Positions 10,021 through 19,880 of a DNA stretch of 64,000 bases are shown here, piece by piece. A model generated the notes under the pieces. That model did not search any database and was not told the origin of the DNA. It was given only the letters and a program-made list of their open reading frames with translations. The DNA is from Cerrena zonata (lineage: Eukaryota; Basidiomycota; Agaricomycetes; Polyporales; Cerrenaceae). Location of the stretch: contig JASBNA010000037.1 in the NCBI GenBank assembly GCA_038087015.1, positions 62,001 through 126,000 of the forward strand, given 5' to 3'. Positions within the stretch are counted from its first letter, which is position 1, and every line of letters starts with the position of its first letter. The translations under genes and the position numbers were made by a program.

Positions 10021-12008
10021 TCAGACATGTTTTTCAGAACCAGACTTGGTCGACGACCCATCCGGCGCCGCAAGTTCCTTTTCCTGTCTCTGAATATCAG
10101 CTTGTCGTTGATCCTTCTGGACAGACCCGAATATAATATCCATCTCTTCCAGACTACGACCTTTAGTCTCAGGGATCAACCTATCAGTGTCGGTGTTAGT
10201 ATCGGCAAGGTTTGGGTTAAGTTAAAGGAGAGTGGTGGAGCTTACAGAGCAAAGGTACCCATGCCTGCGATATTGATCGTGGCGAACATGAGGAAGAGTT
10301 TGTATCCTAGGCTGGTGACGAGCGAAGGTGTGACTTTCGATAACACAAAATCTACAACAAAAAACGCATTTTAATCGTAAAATCCCACAAACAAATGAAG
10401 AGAAAACACATACTGAAAAGCCACTGCGAAGCACTAGCCGTCGCCAATCCAAAGTGTCTCGTCCTCGTATTGAAAATATCCGAACAATACACCCACGGAA
10501 GTGGTCCCCATCCCATCGAATAGAAACATACATAGATATACAGCATAGCCGCCATCGCTTTGGATGCAGCAGGTGGGTCGGGCGGAGCGATTTTCGGTGG
10601 GGGGTGGGTCTTGAGGATAGCACCGACAATGAAGAAGAGGATGCCCATGCCCATGGCCGAGATGAAGAGGGACATCTTTCGACCCAGGGTTTCGACGAGG
10701 AAGAACACGAAGATGGCGGTAGCGACGACTTTGACGATTCCGTAGATCCCGGAGGCGAGCAGAGAGACAGAGGTGCCCGTGTATCCGATCTATTTTTATG
10801 AGAATTTTGTAAATAATAAATAATGATAATGGGAGACTTACAGATTGGAAGATCTGAGGAGCGTAATATCCGACCGAATTTTGTCCACTCCATTGTTGGA
10901 GGATAAAGATGACGATAGCAATGACGAATCGAATCGTGTTTCCCTTCCCAAAGAAGACTTCCTTCAAGCCCAATCCGACCCGTGCTTCTTTCTCTTCTCG
11001 AATAGCAGCTTCGATTTCAGCCATCTCGTGACGGACGCGTTCGTCATCAGAAGGAAGTTTCCTGAGATAGGCAAGATTGTCGAGAGCCTCGTCCATGCGA
11101 CCTTTGTCTGCGAGCCAACGAGGGGATTCCTTTACGGTGAGGAGACCAATGGCCATGAGACCTGCTGGAACGAGCTGGAACGCGAGAGGGATCCTCCAGA
11201 CGTTGAACCCAGTCTTGACGTGTTCACTAATGCCGACTATTTTTGGAGATTAGCATGAGAAGGAGCAACGGGCGGCCGTTGGAGAAACGTAAAGTACTCA
11301 CGATTGATAAAGTAGGAGAGCATGACGCCGACTGCGACCATGATCTGGAAGAGACCGGTAATTCGACCACGGACCTCCTTTGGAGAGCATTCGGAGACAA
11401 AGGCAGGAGCGACTGCCGAGATTGCACCGATGCCGACACCTGCGACCACTCGACCGGCATAGATGTAGCCTATACCGCGAGAACCACCAGCGACGGTTTG
11501 AAGGACCTAAGGAAGAGAGTATGAGAAATGATAGGGTGATATGAAATGGAGTACGGTTGGTCCGTGATGAAATATGGTGGACGTACCGCGCCTACGACAA
11601 AGATGATGGAAAAAAGGAGGAGAGTGTATTTGCGACCGATGGCAGAGGAGATGGGCGCAGAGCCTAGAGCCCCGAAGAATGCGCCTGCTTGAAGGACAGA
11701 GACGACGTTGGAGCTGACTTGGTCCGACTTGTGCTTGTCGATGTTGCCATTTGCGTCGGCAATACCAAAGTGGATCTGAAAGTAGGGCTGGGTGACGACA
11801 CCACCACCAATACCACTAGAGAAAGTTGTTAGAGGTGTTGGTTAGAGAAAGGAAGGCACGTACGTATCGTAACCAAAGAGGACGATACCCCAGTAAGCAA
11901 TGAACGCGAGCCCTGTCAGAACTTATTAGAAATAGAGCGGGAGAAGAGGAGAAGAAACGAACAGTAGACCCTTATGTTCTGAAAGCGGGAGAGCTCTGTC
12001 AAGGACAT
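10021..12008 (-). CDS. MFS sugar (hexose/quinate-type) transporter
   Basis: I can join eight exons in frame: 12008-11963, 11912-11864, 11815-11587, 11506-11302, 11236-10842, 10789-10414, 10351-10246 and 10180-10021, giving 521 aa, the usual length for the sugar porter family. Motifs in order are RVYWLAF...LFGYDTGIGGG at the first membrane segment, SSAIGRKYTLL, PAFVSECSPKEVRG, KESPRWLADKGR, QQWSGQNSVGYYAPQ, ETLGRKMSLF and PETKGRSLEEMD. These are the signature sugar-porter motifs, so it should be a twelve-helix plasma-membrane proton symporter. RVYWLAF resembles quinate permeases more than glucose carriers, but the substrate cannot be read. The first donor (GTTCGT) is weak, yet it is the only one that restores the frame. 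Confidence 0.88.
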
Positions 12009-12359
12009 GGCGTAAGGGAGGGCAGGTGAGGACGGCCAGAGAAAGGCATGGATAAGACAGCGGGCGGTATATATTCAGTAGCAGGACCAGAAGAGGCACA
12101 TGGTCAAGTTGTTTGAATTGAAGCAGCTGCCACACTAACGGTCCGCCAGCGACAGACGGCTGAACGCATCGAGATCCGTGGCCGACGCAAATATTTCAAG
12201 ATGGCAATAGAGACGTCAACATCCCACCGCTCCTCCTCTGTACCTGGTCGGCCCGCCTCGGTCCGTTCATTATGTTCGAGGCTAATTGGACCAATGGGAG
12301 CTCTCGCTGTGCTCTCTTCCCCACACCTTCCCCGCATTTTCATTCTCAAATCACCAGGA

Positions 12360-12555
12360 ACTCGTCCAAAGCAACCCAAAGACCAGACGCGCCCTCTCAA
12401 AACTTTGTTTGACGTTTCCCCTATCGGACGAGCTTCTCATGCTATAGACCATCACCTTTCATTTCTCGGGAAGCGACCATGCCACATCATCATCCCTCTA
12501 TGCTCGCTCCCATTTGCCCGGTGAAACACTTCTCTTCCCACCTCGCAACCACATT
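12360..12555. repeat. Dispersed segment S, copy 2
   Basis: Inverted counterpart of 1328-1520. The match extends from AAAGACCA through CTATAGACCATCA to GTGAAACACTTCTCTTCCCA, with scattered differences and small gaps. Confidence 0.6.
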
Positions 12556-13174
12556 GCACCCATCTCAACCTCACCTCGAACCGTTCTCCAAACATCCTTC
12601 GCTCCTTATGTGGACATAAACAATATCGAATATCATGCCTAATTCTTTACTCCCATCTTCTCCCGGGACGCTTGCTTATGTTCGTCAGATTCCATCCTGT
12701 TCTTTATCCGCGCCGTATCCCGTTCCGGTGATGTACACATGTGCTGGTTTTAGCAGTGTTCTAGCTTATTTGAACAGCGTATCGTTGTCGAATTCTCTAA
12801 ACATGTCCAATGGTGGTTATTGACGTCGACGAATCTGTTGACATAAGTTCCCGCTGAGTTACCCCTCTTTGCCGTATCTTTGGTCTCTCACTCGCCGACG
12901 ATAGACCGCTAGTGGAGGAGTTGCAGTACGAGGTCTGAGCACTTCGTGACTTCAACGGTGTGTTTACTACTGAGTTACCACAGGATGGTCACTCGAATTG
13001 TATTGACAGGCGATCAATAATGTACTGTAGTACGGCGTTCACATACCTGAACAAACCTCTGGAGTATGATCGTCTAGGTCGAGACTGCAGAGACATCAAG
13101 ATCAGAAGAACTATTGTGTAAGAAAATACGTAAAATTTCACATTAACTCCTCCCAGTAGGATCAATCAGTGAAT

Positions 13175-13185
13175 CACTGATTACG
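13175..13185 (+). promoter_or_regulatory. CACTGATTACG upstream element of copy E
   Basis: An exact copy of the 11-mer found before deaminase genes B and H, here about 80 bases upstream of the MDP start of the broken copy E. Confidence 0.4.
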
Positions 13186-13261
13186 GTTTAGTTTACCTTT
13201 CACTTTGAAAGATCGATTAAACTATTTATCTCATCCTCATCCTCCTCGATACGCAACTACA

Positions 13262-14259
13262 ATGGACCCAACAACACTCTCGATTCCCGAAACTCCACAG
13301 CTTCTTAACTCGTTATCTTACAATATCTCCCCATTCAGCCACCTTGCCAACATCCCTCGACAGGAGAGGAGCCTATACAGAGGTGACCCCGTCGTTCGAA
13401 AACTACTCGACGCTCTCGTTTTCTTTCTTCACACCTGCCCCAATCGTGGAGACCGTTTTGCGATGACATTGACTGTTGTCCAGGACGAGATCGTGGCTAC
13501 CGTTGCTGCTAACACTCCTGACGATATCGCTCTCTCTGATCCTTCCTCGCCACAGGTGATTCTTAATACTGTCTGGAGACACATGCTCGCATGTTCTGGT
13601 ATGACTCCGAAGCCTGTAGAACACACCGAATTCGCTACTTATGTCCTTGAGACCCATCTCCCCCTTCTCCCCTCATACATATCGACAGCGTGCTGTGTTT
13701 CTGCACAAATCCTATATATCAAGATTTCCTCACGAAGCCTTTTCGAATCCACATTCTCCCAAACCCTCCTCCTAGGTGTATCGACATGCCAGCCCGTCTT
13801 GAGAATTGGACAACGGCAGAGGTAGCTGTGTTCCTCCACCGTAGCTATAAAATCATCCAGTGGTCAGGTCGTAATCTTGAGTTCGTTGTCAACGCTATCG
13901 ACCACTTGAGTGGGGTTGTTGTAGATAACATCGGGAAGACCAAAATCTCCCGACCTCATTGCGAGTTTCTGCTTGTCCAGCACCATCACAACGAAGTCCG
14001 GGGCGAGCCAATCATGGAGACCTACATCGCTATGTCAAAGCCGTGCTGCCTCCAGTGTGGAGTCTTCCTCGACGCTTACAATCAAACCATTCCCAACGGC
14101 CCTCTATTTTTCATCAGAGGCAGAGATCTATACATTCACCCTTCGATCCTCCCGTCGATCGACGTTGCAATAGATGCCTCTATCATGGAAGTAATGACAC
14201 TTAGGTTGAGTCTACTGATCGGCTTCACTCTTGATGCGTATATGAGTGATAAACGTTGA
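13262..14259 (+). pseudogene. Deaminase copy E: internal deletion fusing exon 1 to exon 2 out of frame
   Basis: The ATG at 13262 starts MDPTTLSIPE and exon 1 is normal up to HLPLL (about 13670). The next bases, CCCTCATACATATCGA, come from early exon 2, so the last third of exon 1, the intron and the first exon 2 codons are gone. The join puts exon 2 in the wrong frame, and that frame ends at 13825. In its own frame exon 2 is intact to the stop at 14259, with PHCE, SKPCCLQC and RGRDLYIHP. It could make a C-terminal protein only from a new start such as Met at 13690. Calling it a pseudogene is the simplest reading. Confidence 0.8.
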
Positions 14260-14508
14260 CAAGGTTTTCGAGTCCTTTACTTTGTCTACGAGATTTTGTT
14301 CCCCAGTCATTGATGAGATCGCTTTTGATTCTCGTTCCTTTTTGGTGCGAGTCGTGTTAGGTCTTCGAGGACGAACGAGGGACGCACGTAATATGGCCGT
14401 CATGATTTGAAGCGATAATGGCCTCTCTTTCACGTTCAGCACTTGTTTATACATCCTAGAGTGTTGCTGGTGTCCGGTTTGATGGACACCACTCATGTAT
14501 TAACATTA

Positions 14509-15110
14509 GGGGCGTTCAAACCACCTGAACACAGCGCTGAACACGCTCTGAACACATCGCTGAACACAGGTCTGAACACAGTCCTTCCGCCTTCCAAATA
14601 TAGATATTTGCTACGGTAACCCAGACCATAGGATGGGGTTTACAGCTTCTCTATTGTTATTTACATTGCCAATATCACGGTTTGCTCAATTATACATGTA
14701 TTCGTGTAGATCCTCATACTAAGATTAATCACGCAATAAGAATAATAAGCATTCATGTCTGATGTAGGTTGAGGGAGCCTTGAAAATCAGTACTTGTTAA
14801 TTCTTTTCAGCAATTTGAGCGCCAAAATACTATTCTTTTGCTTCTACAAGGAGCTTAAGCCACTGTATATCTCCTATGTAATACAGTCACACTCATGTTA
14901 ATCTGAATAAATATATATATCCAGTTGAACTACAGCACAACAGCTAGAATATTGAGAAAACAACAGCAGGAGAACTATAACCCCATCCTAGGGTCTGAGT
15001 TACCGTAGCAAATATCTATATTTGGAAGGCGGAAGGACTGTGTTCAGACCTGTGTTCAGCGATGTGTTCAGAGCGTGTTCAGCGCTGTGTTCAGGTGGTT
15101 TGAACGCCCC
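14509..15110. mobile_element. Non-autonomous DNA transposon (MITE-like) with 132-bp terminal inverted repeats
   Basis: Arms 14509-14640 and 14979-15110 are inverted copies with only a few mismatches. The ends are GGGGCGTTCAAACCACCTGA and its reverse complement. Each arm carries five subterminal copies of CTGAACAC. A TA dinucleotide flanks both sides (14507-14508 and 15111-15112); an ATT duplication is an alternative reading. The 338-bp core has no transposase ORF. A TA target would point to Tc1/mariner mobilisation, but the long arms with subterminal repeats are unusual for that group. Confidence 0.85.
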
Positions 15111-15452
15111 TATTAAAAAAATATGTTGGTCACCTTCTCTCTATGGTAATAGCGAACATTCACATTATCCAATATAAGAATACCGTCGCACAAAATTATC
15201 CCCGCTGTGCTAGATTTTGTTGACGACAGCATTGGGTATGAGGTTATAGCTTATTGGGCCAAGCTATCGGTCGTTGCTCCTCGAATACACATTACCTTCT
15301 CTCTCTTGTCAAACATGTTTAATGGTCTGCGTGTAGCGTGTCTGATCTGACAAGAACCAGGATGTCACCGATTGGGGTATCTTTTAACATTCTCTTTGAG
15401 AGATCGATTGCAGCTCATCACTTTCCATACGCTGCCATACTCACGATTCACG
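15111..15452 (+). other. Upstream flank of deaminase copy F
   Basis: Non-coding. It includes CACCGATTGGGG near 15366, a weak match to the CACTGATTACG element, and TGAGAGATCGATT, shared with the flank of copy E. Confidence 0.35.
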
Positions 15453-16571
15453 ATGGACCCAGCAACACTCTCAATTCCAGAGACTTTACAGCTTATTTCC
15501 GCATTATCCTACGACTTCTCCCCGTTCAGCCAACGTGCTGGAATTCCTCGACAGGAGAGGAGCCTGTTCAGAGGTGACCGCCTCGTTCGAAAACTACTCG
15601 ACGCTCTCGTTTTCTTTCTCCACACCCGCCCCAATCGTGGTGACCGTTTTGCCATGACTTTGACCATCGTACAGGACGGCATCGTGGCTACCGTCGCTGC
15701 TAACACTCCTGACGACATTCCTCACTCGGATTCTTCCTCGCCCCAAGTGATTCTTGGCACCGTTTGGAAACATATGCTCGCATGTTCTGGTATAACTCCG
15801 AGGCCTACGGAAAACACCCAGTTCACTACATATGTCCTGGAGACCCATCTCCCCCTACTTCGCTCTCGTTTGTCGAAGTGGCGTGTGTGCTATGAATCTT
15901 TGAGGCGGTATTCTTCCTCATTCCGACAGTCGGGTTCACTGTCAGCGGCACTCATGAATTATCTCGATTCTATCGACAAAATATTCTGCGCCACCGTGGC
16001 CTTTTCCGAGTCGGCCGAGCCCTTATCCAACCAATCCGTCGGAGAGTTCATGACCCATGTTCAGTTATGTAATAACCTTTCTAAACAGTCAGCTACGCTC
16101 ACTGGTAACGATCGGATGAAACTTTCTTCCTTACAAGGGTTATCTGGAAAAGGGACGGGTGAGTAGGGGTTTCTGACGCGTTTCTCTGTTGTACATCTGG
16201 GCTCACGCGGTCTTGCAGACACGAAGAGATACATTGATATTATCCGGTTTGGGGAAAAACTAGCCTCTCCCATCATACATATCAATAGGGTGTTACGTTT
16301 CTGTATAGATCCTAAATATCAAGATTTCCTCACAAAAACGTTTGGAATTTGCATTCTACCCAACGCTCCTATCAGGAGTGTCGATATGCCAACTCGTCTT
16401 GAGAGTTGGACAAAGGCAGAGGTAGCTGTGTTCCTTCGCTGCGGCTATAAAACTATCGGCTGGTCAGGTCGTTGTCGAGAGACCATTGCCGATGCTATCG
16501 ACCACTTGAGTGGGGTTGCTATGGAGAACATCGGGAAGACTCGAATTTCCCGACCCCATGGTGAGTTTCTG
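15453..16571 (+). pseudogene. Deaminase copy F: truncated after the H-x-E motif
   Basis: Exon 1 is 15453-16158, then a 60-nt intron (16159-16218), then exon 2 from 16219. Exon 1 and the intron are almost the same as copy B at 4834-4066. Exon 2 is normal through RISRPHGEFL, then at about 16571 the sequence changes abruptly into an antisense HAM1-like remnant. The CxxC half of the active site is therefore missing, and the frame ends at 16730 after foreign residues. The zinc site cannot form, so this is a dead copy created by a rearrangement. Confidence 0.85.
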
Positions 16572-16572
16572 C

Positions 16573-16860
16573 ACTCCATCTTGTCACGGTATTGTTTGTT
16601 TAGTTTACTCGGCGATACCACTCTTACCTTGATCTTTAGCACCCCTTCTTCATTGACGTCTGCGTCCATTTTATCTGCTACCCTCAGTCCTTGCTTTATC
16701 CCCAAAGGGCCTGCGGTTCAGCGCCCATAACAAACTTGGCACCATCCTTCTCGTTACTTACTCTCTTCTTTGATGATTCCTGTCCCTGATATTTTCCATA
16801 CTAAGCAGAACAGTTTAGTGTTACTTTTTTGAAGGTGGCCAGGTTTGCTCCCGAATCTGG
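16573..16860 (-). pseudogene. HAM1-like 3' end remnant (copy h5)
   Basis: Read on the minus strand it carries the order found at 740-1030: GGCCACCTTCAAAAAAGTAA, GGAATCATCAAAGAAGAG, AAGGATGGTGCCAAGTTTG, GGCGCTGAACCGCAGG, then GGTGCTAAAGATCAAGGTAA and CTAAACAAACAATACC. Stops and indels break it. It directly abuts the truncated deaminase copy F. Confidence 0.7.
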
Positions 16861-16929
16861 AGATATTATTGTTATTGTGATTCGACGGTCTGGACGATTG
16901 TCTCCCCTTTCTGTTACCTTTCCAGAATC

Positions 16930-17165
16930 TCTCAGGCAGGGATATATTCGACGGTGACCGGGTCGTCCAAGAACTATTTGATGCACTTGTTTTCGTTGTC
17001 CATACCTACCCGCATACAATATATATCCTTGCCACAAGTAATTCTTAATACCATTTGGAGGTACACGGCTGCACGAATCAGAAGCCTGTATAATCCAGCC
17101 AAACTAGCTACATTCCATGTCTCCCTCCTTCGCAATCACTTTCAAAGGGTCATCATCGGACATGA
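16930..17165 (+). pseudogene. Deaminase-family exon 1 remnant (copy J)
   Basis: Translation in shifting frames gives DGDRVVQELFDALVFVVHT, then after a deletion LPQVILNTIWRYTAAR and ATFHVSLLRNHFQRV. These correspond to GDRVVRKLLDALVFFLHT, SPQVILNTVWRHMLA and THLPLLRSRLSKWRV of exon 1. About 75 residues between the first two blocks are missing, and no exon 2 follows. It is a decayed exon 1, distinct from its neighbours F and G. Confidence 0.7.
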
Positions 17166-17219
17166 TACAATTCACCTACAATAAGAAGTGATATATCGCC
17201 TAGCTATGTATCGTAATTA

Positions 17220-17239
17220 CCCCCCCCCCCCCCCTCCCC
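17220..17239. repeat. Poly-C tract
   Basis: Fifteen consecutive C (17220-17234), then T and four more C. It is a simple homopolymer just past the 3' end of deaminase gene G. The length may be unreliable in an assembly. Confidence 0.8.
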
Positions 17240-17284
17240 GCCGGTGCTGATAGTACTACTAGTACCTAAATACGCTAAACTGCC

Positions 17285-18789
17285 TTAGTCTTCTTGAGCT
17301 TGGGCAGGAGGATGTGCGCTGTTATCCCCATCGCCATTGCCCTCCGAAGCAGCCGTGCTTTCGGAGTATGAACGCATAATCGTGTCCAACTCATCGTTTT
17401 CGTTTTTAAGAACGACCTCGTAGATCACCAGATCCAACACTGCTCTCATCTCTTTCGTTATAGAGTCATCTGTGTCGCTGTCGATGGATAGGACGACAGA
17501 AGGGTAGACGTGGTTGTGTCTACCTCTGATGAAGTATACAGGGCCGTTCTTGACACTCCTATTGTAAGCGTCGAGGAAGATCCCACACTGGAGGCAAGAA
17601 AGCTTTGAGATAGCGATGTAATTTGCCATGATCTTGGATTTCTCCTTGTGGTGGTATCTGATAAGTAGACACTCGCAATGAGGTCCGGAAATTGCCTTCT
17701 TCCCACTAGTGGCAAGTTTCTTCGCGGCAGTCCTACTCAGCTTGGCGATACGATCGGCCCTGGTTTCGGCCGTAGGTCCACCGTTCTTCGCGGCGATTCT
17801 CATATAGACTTCCTTTATAGCGTTAGCGATACGGTCTGCCTGTTTCCAGTCAGCGGGAAGAGGTGGTACTTTGGATGTAGTTGTGTCAACGCATTCATGG
17901 ACTCGAAAGGGTTTATTGAATAGCTCTTTGTACTCGGGATTCGCACAGAACTTTGTGATCGCCCTGATATGAATAAAGGAAGAGGCTAGTTTGTTCCCAT
18001 AACGGGGAATGCTGAAAGCTTCAGCCCATATTAGCACAGATGCAAGGTGTACGAGAGTATGAAGAATGCCTACTCACTCTTGCTTGCTTTGCTTGGGTCT
18101 TCGAGTGCAGCGACAACTAGTGTATCTACACGAGCAATTGCGTCCAAATCATGATTGGTGAGTGCAGCTCCCTGTGTAGAAAGATTGTGGCACATCTCGC
18201 GAATCTCTAGGAATGTCGTGGTGGTTTCATTTGTGAGTTCCGTATCACAGAATGCTTTGGTGGCAGAGAATAGTTTGTTGATGGTAGTGAGGTATGTATG
18301 AGCGGCATCCGACCATTGCATCGTCTCCTGTTGATTCAAATACATTTGGTGGTAGGCTTTGTATCTAGCCGAATGCTTATCCAAGCGAGCGCGAAGCGCA
18401 GGGAGATGAGTCTGAAGGAGATAGATAGCGAGCTGGTTGTGTTCTGCGGTCTTCGGTTCCGTACCAGAGCAGGCGACCATATGAGTCCATATATTTTGTA
18501 GGATCTCTCTCGGGGACTTGCCCTCAGAGTGGGAGCTTGCAGCTAGGTGGCGAGGTTCGTTCGCAGCAATTGTCGCGACGACCTCCTCGGCCTTATCGGT
18601 CAAGGTAAGGGCAAAAACCCATTTGTCGGAGCGAACGAACCAAATTAACGCGTCGAGCAGCTTGTGGATTTGAGTGCCGTGATCATGAATATCCTGACGT
18701 CCAGCCACGACTTCAGGGGGGACGAATGAGGAGTTGTAGGCAACGGCATCGAGAACTTGGCAAATTTGAGAGACTTCAAGCGTGTCCAT
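17285..18789 (-). CDS. OTT_1508-like deaminase, divergent copy G (intact)
   Basis: Exon 1 is 18789-18078 and exon 2 is 18018-17285, with a 59-nt phase-1 intron (18019-18077) at the family position; 481 aa. The N-terminal domain aligns with the others (KLLDALIWFV, FALTLTD, AANE, HLPALRARLDKH) but is clearly older. The deaminase half has GPHCE, YIAISKLSCLQC (CxxC kept, preceding PC replaced by LS), and RGRHNHVYPSV. An insert of basic residues before GPHCE and a tail of about 40 residues rich in E, S, A and N after the domain are unique to this copy. SKLSCxxC is the form I associate with fungal OTT_1508-like deaminases generally, so G may be close to the ancestral type. Confidence 0.8.
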
Positions 18790-19880
18790 GATAGTATGCT
18801 GTAGATCTGGGGTAGTGGTGGAGGGTTAAATACCTGATATGTAACGCCTTAGAGCTTGACCGTGGATTGCGCCACATGCGTATCAGTTTTGTGCCAACAA
18901 GCTAGATATTGGTATCAAGGGTCCACTGGAGTCATTGGATCATTCTATACAATCATCTGACTGAAGTCCATGCTGGGGCCTCACACGCAAATCCTGATAT
19001 TGTTCAATTCGGATCGATGCGATGTTGTAAAACAATACCCAAAGGCGCACATGGACATATGATAGGGTGCGAGGACAATGGGGATGATGGGACAGGGATG
19101 ATGAGCCATGCGAGAAGGATGGGAACCCTTCAAGACGCGACTCTGGAGTCGATATGGAACCGGCTGATAGCACAGGAACTCAGGCCCGGGCTAGTACCTG
19201 TTATTGTTAGGGTATCAACATACTCACGATTGCACGGTACACCGTGACTGCAAAGAAATAACCCACTCACAGTGTTGATAGAATAGGTCTAAGTGGTTAT
19301 AATAACTACGCTACCATACTAGTAGAACTAGGGACTGCACTTGACAGTAGCTCAACGCATCGACGAGTACGATCGGTGGTCTAGATGAAATGGAATGAGG
19401 TCACGGTAGTACGCCTCAGTCCCAAATTCTTCTCCGTCCATGAGTTGTATTGGCGAAAAGCAGGGACTTCAATTCCTATCAGATTTCGCTGGGCTCACCA
19501 GAGTCTGCGCAGGGTCGGAATCATCGTTGAGAAGGCGAGGCCTACCTAATTGAATACAAGGAAATCGAACGTGTGAAGCGGAGTTAGTTGTGACGAGTGC
19601 TCCGATATAGAACGGACAGCCTGCATAATGCAAGATGTTGTAGGACGTTCACATACCTTGAGAAATCTCAGAGATTGGGGGTACGACTGTCTGTGTCGAG
19701 ATAGCAGCCACATCAAAAGAGAACTCTTGGGTAGGAAATAACAATTGCCACGAGAACGATTCAAGATGAAGGACCAATTGATATTAATAAGTGGGAAATC
19801 ACTGATTACGTACTTGAGCGAGGATGTTTATAAACGTTGCAGCTTGTCCCTCTCGATACACAACCACAATCACAATTACA
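18790..19880. other. Divergent intergenic region between deaminase genes G and H
   Basis: It contains the upstream flank of H, with 19620-19720 matching 13030-13110 before copy E. ORFs here are short and show no protein family I know. Confidence 0.45.
19800..19834 (+). promoter_or_regulatory. Deaminase gene H promoter: CACTGATTACG plus TTTATAAA
   Basis: CACTGATTACG (19800-19810) precedes TTTATAAA (19827-19834) by 16 bases, exactly the spacing of gene B. The ATG follows at 19881. The stretch between the two also resembles B (TTGAGCGAGGATG against TGAGCGAGGGTC). Confidence 0.5.

Larger units (their letters stand above)
12009..13261. other. Divergent intergenic region between transporter and deaminase copy E
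   Basis: It holds segment S (12360-12555) and, at about 13030-13110, a stretch matching 19620-19720 upstream of deaminase copy H (GGCGTTCACATACCT...AGACTG...GACATCAAGA). The CACTGATTACG element is at 13175-13185, ahead of copy E. No further gene is seen. Confidence 0.5.

Noticed and set aside
13205..13261. Longer start for deaminase copy E (and similar ones at 7311 and 19824)
   Set aside because: The extra N-terminal residues are not shared between copies, whereas every copy shares the MDP start.
17220..17239. Telomere-like or G-quadruplex meaning for the C tract
   Set aside because: It is a single homopolymer, not spaced G runs or a telomeric repeat, so I record it only as a simple repeat.
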